Part shown: in pieces, positions 8,254 through 16,882 of the stretch
How positions within the stretch are numbered: position 1 is the stretch's first letter
Layout: each line of letters starts with the position of its first letter
DNA from: Sphingobium sufflavum
GTDB lineage: Bacteria; Pseudomonadota; Alphaproteobacteria; Sphingomonadales; Sphingomonadaceae
Assembly (NCBI RefSeq): GCF_021403115.1
Contig: NZ_JAJSSH010000013.1
Location: 50,059-114,058 of the forward strand
Direction of reading: 5' to 3'
Length of the DNA: 64,000 nt
Program-made: the position numbers and the translations under genes
Notes under the pieces: model-generated
The model's database searches: none
What the model was told of the DNA's origin: nothing
What the model saw: only the letters and a program-made list of their open reading frames with translations

Positions 8254-9117
8254 TCATTTGTCGCCCGCCTTTGCCACGTCGATGCCGAACAGCGCAGACA
8301 GATTTGGTGAGATTTTCAACACGCCATCCTTGATCTTCTGCCGAATCGAAGCCGCATATCTGAGATTGGCGATGCGCTCGTGACTGTAGCTCTCGAGGAA
8401 GTCCGCATAAGCCACCTGCATCTCATCGCTAGGGACGTCGCTCAAGTCGAAGGCCAGCGATATCCTTGGGCGACCGTCCTGGGTGGCCAGCGTTCCGCTC
8501 ACCAGAAATGGTCCTGTTCCGCTTAGGCCGAGACGCCGCATCATTTGCGATGCCCGCATGAAATCATATTGTTCAATCAGGGTGCCGCAGTTGACCTCGG
8601 TATCGTTGCCGCGCAGCGGCCAGTATATTGGACGGACGGCAATGGTTTGCCCGTCCATCCTGATCAGCATCTGGGCAGACGGTGTCCCGCTGCCCAGTGA
8701 TCGGAGGAAGGCCCGACAAAGCTCATCTTCCTTCCGTCCGACGTCGGTTAGCAGGATGATGGCGAACTGGCCCCAGCTTTCGATGAGTTGATCATCGCGC
8801 CGAGCGAGAAAGCCCTGTCCGATATAACTGTCGATGCGATCGGAGCGAGGTTTCTGCCCCTGGCCAGGGCCATTGACCAGTGACGGCATGTCCCCTGGCG
8901 CACGCAGTTGTGATAGCTGAGTGATGCCCATCGCGACGATGCCAACTATCGCCGCGCCGTAAAACGCCCGGCCCAGGATGCTGTCGGTGAGACTGTCGGG
9001 GAGCCGCGACCAGACCAACGACAGCAGACCGTATAGTGCTGTGAGCGTTGCCGCTGCGAGCAGGAGGTCGGGCCATGCGTCGCTCAATCGGTCCGTCAGG
9101 TCACGCAGAGCATCCAC
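8254..9117 (-). CDS. membrane-anchored hypothetical protein
   Basis: Not recognised. GTG start at 9117 with AGGGAG seven bases upstream gives 287 residues; the frame is open further to 9297 but that part lacks a start signal and would run into the divergent gene. Two N-terminal hydrophobic segments (about residues 17-35, LLLAAATLTALYGLLSLVW, and 50-66, FYGAAIVGIVAMGITQL) precede a soluble domain of about 210 residues with few Cys and no obvious catalytic motif. First gene of a two-gene operon with the small membrane protein, divergent from qatC. Possibly part of an uncharacterised defence or stress module. Confidence 0.72.
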   Translation of the reverse strand: MDALRDLTDRLSDAWPDLLLAAATLTALYGLLSLVWSRLPDSLTDSILGRAFYGAAIVGIVAMGITQLSQLRAPGDMPSLVNGPGQGQKPRSDRIDSYIGQGFLARRDDQLIESWGQFAIILLTDVGRKEDELCRAFLRSLGSGTPSAQMLIRMDGQTIAVRPIYWPLRGNDTEVNCGTLIEQYDFMRASQMMRRLGLSGTGPFLVSGTLATQDGRPRISLAFDLSDVPSDEMQVAYADFLESYSHERIANLRYAASIRQKIKDGVLKISPNLSALFGIDVAKAGDK

Positions 9118-9172
9118 ATCGGTCTCCCTGCTATAATCGTCACCATGGCAGATACGTGCATCGTCATGCTGC

Positions 9173-10189
9173 TTGATGGACGATGCCGATGCAAGGCCGA
9201 CTTTCGCAAGATGCCAGATAGGCACGCTAAATGTGTGGCTTATTCTGCCAGTAAACATTGCTCGACCCCTCCTCACGGGCGATGTGTGGCACCTCACCTT
9301 CCGCGCGGGCGGGCTCGCGTGTCCGCCGAGCCCGGGCCGTATTCATGATCGCGATTCCGTATGCCTCTTCTCGGGCGGGCTCGACAGCTTCCTCGGCGCG
9401 CTCGCGGCGCTGAACGGCGGTGCCCGTCCGCTCCTGGTCAGCCAGGGATCGACCAAGGAGATTGGACCGCAGCAGCGGCTCGCTGCGGCGTTGGGACTTG
9501 AGGCGCACCGCTTCGAGGGGCGGGTCGCCGAACGGTGGCGACAGCCATACGAGGGCTCTACCCGCGCTCGGTCGATCCTGTTCTTCGCTTACGGCGCTCT
9601 GGCGGCGACAGGCTGCGGGATCCGCGAGGTTCTCGTTCCCGAGAACGCGCTGATCGCGATAAATCCGCCATTCACGGAAAGACGGATGGGATCGCTCAGC
9701 ACGCGCACGACCCATCCGCACTTCATGGATCGGTTGAACGGGGTCTGGGCGGCGGTTGGAATCCAGGCGGAACTGCGTAATCCGTTCTTCGCGACCACTA
9801 AAGGTGAGATGTTGGCCCAAGGCCATCACCCGCGACTGGTAGAGCTCGCCGCCGAGACCTATTCCTGCGGTAAGGGCAAGCGCGCGAACGGTCAGTGCGG
9901 ACGGTGCGTGCCCTGCCTTATTCGACGCGCGTCCTTCCATTCCGCTGGGATGTACGACGGGACGCTCTACCTCAACGATCTGCGCGCCAGCTCGCGCAAC
10001 GACGACGTGTTGGCAGCGAGGCATGCCGTGGCTGCCCATGACGGGGACGGTCCACGCGAGCTCGGCCGGTGGGTCGCGCGGGCTGGTCCGCTCCCAGCGG
10101 ATGGAACGGCGCGCGCTCTCACCGTCGACGCCGTCGGTCGCGGGTTGGCCGAGCTTGGCAGGCTTTTCGGTACGGTGCGATGGCGCTGA
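9173..10189 (+). CDS. qatC: QatC-like QueC-family protein, apparently 5'-truncated
   Basis: QueC-like PP-loop ATPase of the Qat anti-phage system. The PP-loop is at residues 67-72 (LFSGGLDSFLG). A conserved central block PENALIAINPPFTER, STRTTHPHF and a zinc-type Cys set Cys232, Cys242, Cys245, Cys248 (CGRCVPC) follow. QatC proteins usually have about 100 residues before the PP-loop; here only about 66 are possible, and just the LLTGDVWHLTFR part resembles the family, so the 5' end looks deleted. The chosen start (9173) is simply the first ATG of the frame. QatA (ATPase) and QatB are absent. The stop overlaps qatD by 10 bases. Confidence 0.78.
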   Translation: MMDDADARPTFARCQIGTLNVWLILPVNIARPLLTGDVWHLTFRAGGLACPPSPGRIHDRDSVCLFSGGLDSFLGALAALNGGARPLLVSQGSTKEIGPQQRLAAALGLEAHRFEGRVAERWRQPYEGSTRARSILFFAYGALAATGCGIREVLVPENALIAINPPFTERRMGSLSTRTTHPHFMDRLNGVWAAVGIQAELRNPFFATTKGEMLAQGHHPRLVELAAETYSCGKGKRANGQCGRCVPCLIRRASFHSAGMYDGTLYLNDLRASSRNDDVLAARHAVAAHDGDGPRELGRWVARAGPLPADGTARALTVDAVGRGLAELGRLFGTVRWR

Positions 10190-10947
10190 TCGACTTCCAC
10201 TGCCACCTCGATCTATACCCCGATCCGGCTGCGACCACCCGCAAGGCGGTCGAGGAGGGGGTATACATCCTGTCTGTGACGACGACCCCAAGCGCGTTTT
10301 CGGGGACATCTGCGCTTGCGCCGGCCGGCAGCAGAATTCGCACAGCGCTCGGGCTACATCCCGAGCTAGCAGCCAGCCGTTGGCACGAGCTGCCCCTTTT
10401 CCATGACCTCCTGCCGACTGTCGACTACATCGGCGAGGTCGGGCTCGATGGCTCACCGCCGCACCGTGACACGCTGGCAACACAGGCTGCCGTACTGCAT
10501 GAGATACTCGACGCTTGCGCTGCTGCTGGGGGAAGGACCATTTCACTCCACAGCCGCGGCGCCGCTGTTATGCTGCTGGATATGTTGGAGTTTGAGCCGC
10601 TCGCCGGCACATTCGTTCTCCATTGGTTTTCGGCGAAGCCCGCGATCATTCAACGTGCCGCCGACCTTGGCTGCTGGTTCTCGGTCGGGTCGGCTATGAT
10701 GGCGAGTAGGTCAGGCCGTGAGGCCGTCAATGCCATGCCGATCGATCGCATGCTGCCCGAGACTGACGGACCATTCGGAATGACACAAGGGGTTCCGCTC
10801 GCCCCCGGCGGCGCCGGATCGGTTTATCACGACTTCGCCGAACTTAAGGGGATGTCCGTCAAGGATGCCGAGCGTCTAATGACTGGGAACTTCCGCCGCC
10901 TGGTCGCGCGCAGTTCGCGAGAGCAGGCCCAAGTGAAAGATCGATAG
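10180..10947 (+). CDS. qatD: QatD, TatD-family metal-dependent DNase
   Basis: 255-residue TatD/amidohydrolase-type nuclease, the last gene of Qat operons. All metal ligands are present: His7 and His9 (DFHCHLDL), Glu86 (YIGEVGLDG), His124 (ISLHSRGA), His148 (FVLHWFS) and Asp196 (PETDGPFG). The ATG at 10180 overlaps the end of qatC, consistent with coupled translation; the frame is open further upstream but without a start signal. The gene looks intact, in contrast to qatC and the missing qatA/qatB. In Qat, all four genes are thought to be needed for phage protection, so on its own its role here is unclear. Confidence 0.9.
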   Translation: MALIDFHCHLDLYPDPAATTRKAVEEGVYILSVTTTPSAFSGTSALAPAGSRIRTALGLHPELAASRWHELPLFHDLLPTVDYIGEVGLDGSPPHRDTLATQAAVLHEILDACAAAGGRTISLHSRGAAVMLLDMLEFEPLAGTFVLHWFSAKPAIIQRAADLGCWFSVGSAMMASRSGREAVNAMPIDRMLPETDGPFGMTQGVPLAPGGAGSVYHDFAELKGMSVKDAERLMTGNFRRLVARSSREQAQVKDR

Positions 10948-11025
10948 GCAACACAGATTTATCCGCGAGGAGGGCTAATTCAGCAATGAGGGGATTACGG
11001 GTGCGGTCCCAAGCGGCAGTCGTGG

Positions 11026-11046
11026 TGCAACATGGTTGCAACATGG
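11026..11046 (+). repeat. right arm-type repeats (2 copies)
   Basis: TGCAACATGG at 11026-11035 and again at 11037-11046, 11 bp apart, the same decamer and phasing as the three copies inside the left end. A weaker third half-copy (TGCAT) starts at 11048. They lie about 40 bases inside the right attachment site. Confidence 0.62.
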
Positions 11047-11083
11047 CTGCATCTAGTACTAGAGAAACCGTGCTTTGAGGGCT

Positions 11084-11131
11084 GAATCATAATCCGCGTG
11101 TCGGGGGTTCAAGTCCCTCCTCCGCTACCAA
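11084..11131 (+). repeat. attR: 48-bp copy of tRNA-Met 3' half
   Basis: Exact copy of 5565-5612 without the 5' half of the tRNA, so it cannot form a tRNA. It marks the right edge of the island. Confidence 0.88.
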
Positions 11132-11161
11132 AAATCAACGACTTAGCGATGGCCCGGAAGA

Positions 11162-11187
11162 GCGGTTTACAAATAAGTGTAAACCGC
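11162..11187. repeat. perfect inverted repeat outside attR
   Basis: Arms GCGGTTTACA and TGTAAACCGC around a 6-base loop, 30 bases beyond attR. No T-run on either side. It could be the original terminator of tRNA-Met displaced by the insertion, or an operator. Confidence 0.4.
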
Positions 11188-11375
11188 CCGAATTTTCGAC
11201 GCTCCGTATCCATGGACGAGCGGCGGAGCGGCAAGCCTTCGGTGGTGGCTATGTCACGTGCGAAAGCCCACCCTGTCGGCCATGGTCATTGCCTTCGCGG
11301 GCGCTGGACGAAACCCGTGTTCAACGAATCACCAAGGGCGCAGCGCGTGGATGGGGGTGCGGCATGATGGCAGCC

Positions 11376-12122
11376 TCACATATTGGCGGCGCCGTTCACG
11401 CGGATATGGGTTCCCGACACCCAGCTTGCCTCCGGTGAGGCGAGAAAGGCCACGACCGAGGCAACCTCGTCTGCCCGGCCCGCACGGCCAAAAGGCGAGG
11501 CGTTCATGAACTGGCTCCGCCAGGGTTCCGGCGTCTTGTCGAACATGCCGGGGCTGGTCGCTCCCGGTATGACGCTGTTGACCGTCACGCCCTTCGCGCC
11601 CAGTTCCTTGGCCCATGCTTCGGTAAAGCCTTTGATCGCCAGCTTCGCGCTCGAATAAATGCCCGAGCCGCCGGGCGGGAAATCCGCTGTGGTCGAGGAG
11701 AAGTTGATGATCCGCCCACCATCGCCCAACCGTCTGGCCGCCTCGCTCGCCACATAAAGCGGGCCATAGAAATTGACGCCGAGCAACTCCGCCAAAATGT
11801 CGTCGTCCAGATCGGCTAGCGTGCCGCCACCGCTCGCACCCGCGCAATTGACGACAATGTCCAACCGGTCGAAGGCCTTGTCCATCTCCGTGAACATTGA
11901 TCTGACCTGTGTACGCTGGCTGATATCCGCACGGACGGTGACGGCCTTCCGGCCGAGGTTGCGGATGGCCTGTGCCGTCTCCATCGCCCCGGCTTCGCTG
12001 CCCGCATAATGCACCACAATATCGGCGCCGTCGCTGGCGAGCCGGAGTGCGATCTCCCGCCCTATGCCTCGACCGGATCCCGTTATCAGGGCGACTTTTC
12101 CTGCCAGTTTGCCCTTCGTCAT
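11376..12122 (-). CDS. SDR-family oxidoreductase
   Basis: Classical short-chain dehydrogenase/reductase, 248 residues, NAD(P)-dependent, cytosolic. The nucleotide motif TGSGRGIGREIA is at about residues 15-26, NCAGASGGG near 92, the catalytic Ser in INFSSTTADF, and Tyr/Lys in YSSAKLAIKG, followed by PGATSPGMFD and the C-terminal WVSGTHIRVNGAANM. The substrate cannot be told; many relatives act as 3-oxoacyl-ACP-reductase-like or sugar/alcohol dehydrogenases. It lies between the island and the glycosidase genes, downstream of the GH3 gene on the same strand but separated by a strong hairpin, so it probably has its own promoter. Confidence 0.94.
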   Translation of the reverse strand: MTKGKLAGKVALITGSGRGIGREIALRLASDGADIVVHYAGSEAGAMETAQAIRNLGRKAVTVRADISQRTQVRSMFTEMDKAFDRLDIVVNCAGASGGGTLADLDDDILAELLGVNFYGPLYVASEAARRLGDGGRIINFSSTTADFPPGGSGIYSSAKLAIKGFTEAWAKELGAKGVTVNSVIPGATSPGMFDKTPEPWRSQFMNASPFGRAGRADEVASVVAFLASPEASWVSGTHIRVNGAANM

Positions 12123-12189
12123 GCAGAGTCCTTCCTTGCATCGAAAATCGGAAATTCAGCCCAGCGTCCATTCATGGCGATAGATGAAC

Positions 12190-12226
12190 CCCGGTTGCGG
12201 CGCCCAAGCAGCGAGCCGCAACCGGG
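12190..12226 (-). terminator. terminator hairpin after GH3 gene
   Basis: Perfect 12-bp stem CCCGGTTGCGGC / GCCGCAACCGGG with a 13-base loop, starting directly at the GH3 stop codon. No clear T-run on the minus strand, but position and stability suit a terminator. Confidence 0.7.
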
Positions 12227-14788
12227 CTAGCGTGCGAATGTCCCGGCTGAGGCAAGATCGGCTGGGGATGAGGATGAACCCAGCCACACCCTATAGTCGC
12301 CTGCCGGTATGGCCCATGCTTTCGCGGTCGCATCCCAGACACTGAGCGGATGGTTGCTGGCGGCGGGGTCGATCGTGATCGTGATGGTTCCCGATGCGCC
12401 GGGCGCCAGTTCGATACGCTGGAAGCCTACCAGTCGCTTTGGCGGTTGCGGCGCTCCGGGTGCGCTGGCGGGCAGGGCCAGATAGGCCTGGACGACTTCG
12501 GCGCCCGCCCGCTTGCCGGTGTTGGTGACGCTCGCCGTTGCCCTCCAGACCTTGCGGGCACGGTCGAACGCCAGCGCCGGTTTGCTCACGGCAAAGCTGG
12601 AATAGGACAGGCCATGACCGAACGGAAAGGCGACGCAGGGGTTGCGCCCGGCAACAGGCGCGCATTGGCCGCTGAGGTTCGCGTCATACCAGCGATAGCC
12701 GATGGCCAGCTTTTCCGTATATTCGACTGTCTGGGTCTTTCCGTCGGAGCCTACCGTGCCGGGAAATTGCTTTGTAGTGACGCTGTCGAGGAAACCCTTG
12801 CCCGCATAAGGAAAGGTCACGGGCAGTTTGCCGCCGGGGTTGCGGAGACCGAAGAGCAGGTCGGCGACGATGTTGCCGTCTTCCTGTCCGGGGAACCAGG
12901 CTTCGAGAATGGCCGGTCCCTGCGCGCCGACCAGTGCCGGGTCCATCGCCACGCTGGCATTGTCCTTCAGCACCAGCACCGTCTTGCGTGACATGTCGGT
13001 GCCTGTCGTCGAGCGCGTGCCAAGTAGCGTCTTTATCATCGAGAGGGTCTGGCTGTTCCGGGCAATCGCCGCACGCGGATTCTTGCCGGGGTCCAGCACC
13101 GCGATGACGTCCGATCGATCGGCATACCAATCCAGTCCGTGGCCGTCTGTCGGCCTGCCCGAAAGCACTTTGCCGTTGGGCACCGTGAAGGTCGCACGGT
13201 CGGCGCCTTCCTCCGAAATGGTGCCCGCCATCACGACGACATTGTCCGCCCCGGCCGCTTCGGCCAAGGCGGCGTCGAAGCTCGTGGAAACACCATCAAT
13301 CGTCGCAGCGCGATTGGCGTCGTCGACCAGGATCAGCTTGACTATGGCTTTGGCGTTGCCCTGTGCCTTCAGCGCGTTGCGAATCCCCTCGATCGGCGTC
13401 ACCGAATAGTGCGGCACCACATCGGAGCTGCCGCCGCCGGACCCCATGGGCTTGCCGGTCAGCGCACCGCCCGCGACGGCCTGCTGCGCATAGACCTGCG
13501 TGGCCTTGCCGATCACGACGATGGAATTCAGGTCTGTCCGCAACGGCAGCGCGCCGTTGTTCTGGAGAAGCACGGCGGAGCGTGCGCCGATGTCGCGCGC
13601 CTTGCGGCCATGGCCTTGGATATCCATCGGTTTCTGGACCAGCGGCCGGTCGAAGATGCCGGCCTTGAACATCTGCGTGAACCGTCGTTCGAGTGCCTGG
13701 TCGAAGTCGGCGACGGTGAGATCGCCCTTCGCCAACGCATCGTTGAGCTTTGCCGGTGCCCAATGCCCCGGCTGCGGCATTTCCTGATCCATGCCCGCCT
13801 TCATTGACGCCACGGTACTCTTCGCCGCGAAAAAGTCCGGCTGGACATAGCCGCCGAAGCCCCAGTCCTTGCGCAGGATGTCGGTGAGGATTTCCCGGCT
13901 CTCGCAGGATGCGCTGCCATTGACATTATTGTACGCGCACATGACCGATGCGGCCTTGCCGTCCTTCACCGCCATTTCGAACGGCAGGAGGTACAGCTCG
14001 CGCATCACCTGCCGGTCGACGCTCGTCTCGACTGTCTGCCGATTGGTCTCCTGCTCATTGGCGACATAATGTTTTGGCATGGCAATCACGCCCTTGGCCT
14101 GAATAGCCTTGATCTCCGTCGTCGCCATGATGCCGGTCAGATAGGGGTCTTCGCCGAAATATTCGAAATTGCGGCCCAGGATCGGCAAGCGCGCGAGATT
14201 GAGGCCGGGCGCTTCGAAAACATGCAGTGCCAGATCATTCATCTCCTGCGCGATGACGTCACCATAGGTCGTGGCGATAGAAGGATCGAACGAGGCGGCC
14301 ACGCTGATCGCCGACGGCAGCGCAGTGGCTTTGGCGGACGTGTGGTGGGTGTAGGCGGCAGCCATGACGGAGCCGAAAATACCCGCCTGGGTGGCCCCCA
14401 CTATCTCAGGGGAAACGCAGTCATTCTGCCCGACGCCGACGGGGCCGTTGCTGATGCGGAAGGTCGGGATGTTGAGTTCCGGAATACCCCGCGCGTGACG
14501 TGCGCCGAAACAATTGGGCAGTTCAGGGACGATTTCGGGGCGGCTTCCGGTGAGTTGTTGCAGCTTTTGTTCGGGCGTCATGGCCGCGATCAGCAGTTTC
14601 GCCCGGCGACTGGCGACGGTCTCTCTGGCGCGGTCGGTTTTCGCCGCGACCTGCTGCGACACGATGGCACGGGACATCCATGGATTGCGCTTCGCGCTCG
14701 CCGGGGTTCCTGCGGTGGCCGAGGAGAGGGCGCCTGTCGTATAGAGCGCGCCGATTACCACTGTAAAAGCTCGCTTGGAGGTAACCAT
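12227..14788 (-). CDS. secreted GH3 beta-glucosidase-type glycosidase
   Basis: Glycoside hydrolase family 3 enzyme removing beta-linked sugars from the non-reducing end; expected periplasmic. 853 residues from the ATG at 14788 (GGAGGT upstream), with an N-terminal signal peptide (MVTSKRAFTVVIGALYTTGA to about 28). The (beta/alpha)8 domain shows LGRNFEYFGEDPYLTG, the substrate motif KHYVANEQETNR and the nucleophile Asp in GGYVQPDFFA. The alpha/beta sandwich (VVIGKATQVYAQQAV) and C-terminal fibronectin-III-like domain (AEVVQAYLALP, VGFQRIELAPG) follow. Its position near GH2, GH106 and P450 genes suggests removal of glucose from a glycosylated natural product. Confidence 0.94.
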   Translation of the reverse strand: MVTSKRAFTVVIGALYTTGALSSATAGTPASAKRNPWMSRAIVSQQVAAKTDRARETVASRRAKLLIAAMTPEQKLQQLTGSRPEIVPELPNCFGARHARGIPELNIPTFRISNGPVGVGQNDCVSPEIVGATQAGIFGSVMAAAYTHHTSAKATALPSAISVAASFDPSIATTYGDVIAQEMNDLALHVFEAPGLNLARLPILGRNFEYFGEDPYLTGIMATTEIKAIQAKGVIAMPKHYVANEQETNRQTVETSVDRQVMRELYLLPFEMAVKDGKAASVMCAYNNVNGSASCESREILTDILRKDWGFGGYVQPDFFAAKSTVASMKAGMDQEMPQPGHWAPAKLNDALAKGDLTVADFDQALERRFTQMFKAGIFDRPLVQKPMDIQGHGRKARDIGARSAVLLQNNGALPLRTDLNSIVVIGKATQVYAQQAVAGGALTGKPMGSGGGSSDVVPHYSVTPIEGIRNALKAQGNAKAIVKLILVDDANRAATIDGVSTSFDAALAEAAGADNVVVMAGTISEEGADRATFTVPNGKVLSGRPTDGHGLDWYADRSDVIAVLDPGKNPRAAIARNSQTLSMIKTLLGTRSTTGTDMSRKTVLVLKDNASVAMDPALVGAQGPAILEAWFPGQEDGNIVADLLFGLRNPGGKLPVTFPYAGKGFLDSVTTKQFPGTVGSDGKTQTVEYTEKLAIGYRWYDANLSGQCAPVAGRNPCVAFPFGHGLSYSSFAVSKPALAFDRARKVWRATASVTNTGKRAGAEVVQAYLALPASAPGAPQPPKRLVGFQRIELAPGASGTITITIDPAASNHPLSVWDATAKAWAIPAGDYRVWLGSSSSPADLASAGTFAR

Positions 14789-15138
14789 CGTTTCGCATTC
14801 CTTAACCAAAAAATTATCATTCGGGGAACAGTGACCAGCGCGACCTGCTCGATGGAGCATGGGTCGTGACCACCGCCAACACCAGCATATTCCGGACCCT
14901 GCCCTCTGTTCGTGGCCACTGGAGGTTCCACGGCCCTCCCATGTCATCAGAACGAACCCGGCCGTCGTTCGGGAAAGCGCCCTTCCCATTTGTGCGCTGC
15001 ACAACTCAGGCGGGGTGCGGCCCTTGCGTACCATTCGAACAGAAGAGGCCGAAAAGGCGGCCAGCGTGCATCAGCGTGGACGCCAGACGGTTGCGAAGGC
15101 GCAGCGGCGGAGCGAGGGGCCGCGGGGACATGTTCCGC
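14789..15138. other. 350-base intergenic region
   Basis: Leader of the GH3 gene and 3' side of the VOC gene (15139, same strand). Open frames here are GC-bias shadows without start signals. A TCGCAT half-site lies at about 14790, but no full copy of the palindrome found elsewhere in the cluster is present. Confidence 0.4.
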
Positions 15139-15654
15139 TCATTTCCCGGCAGCTCTGATCTGCAAAAGCTCGATCACATTGCCATCGGCATCCTCGAAGT
15201 GGCTGGAGCTTGCCTGTTGACCGTGAATGTTCTGGCTGAACTGGGTGTTCAGCAGCTTTCCACCGTTCGCAGCCGCGATTGCCAGCGTCGCCTTGACGTC
15301 CGCGACCTGCGCGATGAAGCTTCCCCTGAGCCGCTTCGGATCGCTGGACTGCACCAGAATCATCCCCGGCATGGCCCCGCCGGGAAACATCATGATGCGC
15401 ACATTGTCGCCCATCCGCTGCACGGTCGTCATATCGAAAACCGCTTGGTAAAATTTTTCGGCACGGGCGACATCGCTGGTGAACCAGCGCAACATCATGA
15501 CACGCGCGCCTTTACCCGCAGGCGCTGGCGCGACCAGCGGCGCAGCCGACGGCAGGGGTATTTTGTCCGATGTTGGCGCCGGGCTGGTTTGAGCCTGTGC
15601 GCTGGCACTGAACAACAATGTGGCGGCGACGCTCATGAAAAATATTTTCATCAT
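15139..15654 (-). CDS. secreted VOC/glyoxalase-fold protein
   Basis: 171 residues: signal peptide (KIFFMSVAATLLFSASAQAQ), a Pro/Ala-rich linker to about residue 48, then a vicinal-oxygen-chelate domain with MLRWFTSDVARAEKFYQAVF near its start and ASSSHFEDADGNVIELLQI at the end. The His and Glu of the last strand are the usual metal ligands. Periplasmic VOC proteins of this type have no settled function; some relatives may open rings or bind ligands. A similar secreted VOC protein is encoded at 29418. It follows the esterase gene on the same strand after 107 bases. Confidence 0.85.
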   Translation of the reverse strand: MMKIFFMSVAATLLFSASAQAQTSPAPTSDKIPLPSAAPLVAPAPAGKGARVMMLRWFTSDVARAEKFYQAVFDMTTVQRMGDNVRIMMFPGGAMPGMILVQSSDPKRLRGSFIAQVADVKATLAIAAANGGKLLNTQFSQNIHGQQASSSHFEDADGNVIELLQIRAAGK

Positions 15655-15761
15655 AGTCCTCCAATCTTTTGAAAATGCAGCAGTATGCAGAGCCTATATG
15701 TCGTCAGGGCTGAGGACGGCCCAAATAATGCCTGCACATATTCGGCCATGCTGAATGGCGA

Positions 15762-16862
15762 TTATCGGCCGAGATGGGTGTCGAACCAGCGTGCGATGTA
15801 GCGCATGGCGTCCTGCGATTCCGGCGTTTCGGGCGCGGTGCTGTAGCTTTGGTGCCAGCCCCCTTCGATGATGTAGAGTTCTGATCGAATCCCGCGCCTG
15901 AGCAGGCTCGCATGACCAACTGCGGCTCCGCTCATTTCCGGGGCGCGTGTGCCCGACAGCCAAAGGGTGGGCGGATAGTCCGCGAGACGTTCGGGAGTGA
16001 CTTCCGGGACGATGTCTCTGCGATCGTAATTGTCACCAAAATAGCCGCCCTTGGCGACAAGGGTCGTTCCGGGGCGCGCGAAACCGCCGCTGAAATTCCA
16101 GATCGCCGAGTCCCCCGTCGCGGTTTGAAACGCGCAGGACAGCGGAGCGATAGCGGCGGGAAGGGGAACGCCCTGCTTCTTGAACCAGGGGATGGATTGG
16201 AGCGTGATGACGCCGCCCGCCGACCCGCCAAAAATCCCGACATTGCGCGGGGCATGTGTCTTGAGCACCTCCCGATACACCGCCGTGAGATCTTCCAGTG
16301 CAGCCGGGTGCATCGCCTCCGGATAGAGGCGGTAATTGATGCTGATGACCTCGATCCCGCTGAGTGAGGCGACAGGTATGGCATCGAGCAGGGCGACAGA
16401 AGGCCAGCCGACCATGAAGGAACCGCCATGCACCTCTATCAGGACGCGCTTGCTGTTCCTGTTCGACACCCCGCCTTTCGGCCGGACCCGAATGACCTCA
16501 ACGCCGGCGATGGTCTCCTGCGCCGTTTCCACAGGATAGCGTTCACGCAGGAAGGGAAGCGACTTTTCGAACATGCCATTGACCACCGAGCGCATGATCG
16601 CGACGAGCTTGGGATCCTTGGGAGGTGTGATCGTGCCATTTCCCGGCCCGGAGAGCGATCTCGCATAGGCCCGCTTCAACTCTTCGCTGGCCAACGCCGA
16701 CGGCGGGTAGGCAAATGCCGGAATGTCGATCGCGCCGGCATCTGTTCCCGCCGGCGCGCGCTGTGAGATTTCCTCGGCTTTGACGGCTTGCCCCGCGGTG
16801 ACGGCGGATGCAGCCACCAACGCCATCACAGCCAGTCTGGAACGAAGGTCGACCATTGCCAA
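15762..16862 (-). CDS. secreted alpha/beta hydrolase (HSL-type esterase)
   Basis: Serine esterase of the hormone-sensitive-lipase family, expected periplasmic. 366 residues with signal peptide (MVDLRSRLAVMALVAASAVT then AGQAVKAEE). The oxyanion motif is VEVHGG-like (LIEVHGGSFMVGW), the nucleophile elbow IFGGSAGGVITL, and the catalytic His in EGGWHQSYS near the C-terminus. The ATG two codons after the annotated start is also possible. It follows the P450 at 16883 by only 20 bases, so it is probably cotranscribed with it and may remove acyl groups from the same substrate. Confidence 0.9.
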   Translation of the reverse strand: MAMVDLRSRLAVMALVAASAVTAGQAVKAEEISQRAPAGTDAGAIDIPAFAYPPSALASEELKRAYARSLSGPGNGTITPPKDPKLVAIMRSVVNGMFEKSLPFLRERYPVETAQETIAGVEVIRVRPKGGVSNRNSKRVLIEVHGGSFMVGWPSVALLDAIPVASLSGIEVISINYRLYPEAMHPAALEDLTAVYREVLKTHAPRNVGIFGGSAGGVITLQSIPWFKKQGVPLPAAIAPLSCAFQTATGDSAIWNFSGGFARPGTTLVAKGGYFGDNYDRRDIVPEVTPERLADYPPTLWLSGTRAPEMSGAAVGHASLLRRGIRSELYIIEGGWHQSYSTAPETPESQDAMRYIARWFDTHLGR

Positions 16863-16882
16863 CTCCTATATGGCCCGTGTTG

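Larger units (their letters stand above)
5565..11131. mobile_element. tRNA-Met integrative mini-island, integrase lost
   Basis: About 5.5 kb bounded by perfect 48-bp direct repeats, one inside tRNA-Met and one carrying only its 3' half. Just inside each end are phased decamers TGC(A/G)ACATGG (5729-5760 and 11026-11046) that resemble integrase arm-type sites. No recombinase gene is present; only a 56-residue protein of the sort found next to such integrases remains near the left end. Cargo is a toxin-antitoxin pair, unknown genes, two membrane proteins and part of the Qat anti-phage system. Best read as a decayed element that cannot move by itself. Confidence 0.78.

Noticed and set aside
9227..10546. 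439-residue minus-strand frame across qatC/qatD
   Set aside because: Opposite strand shows PP-loop, zinc and TatD motifs; this frame has none.
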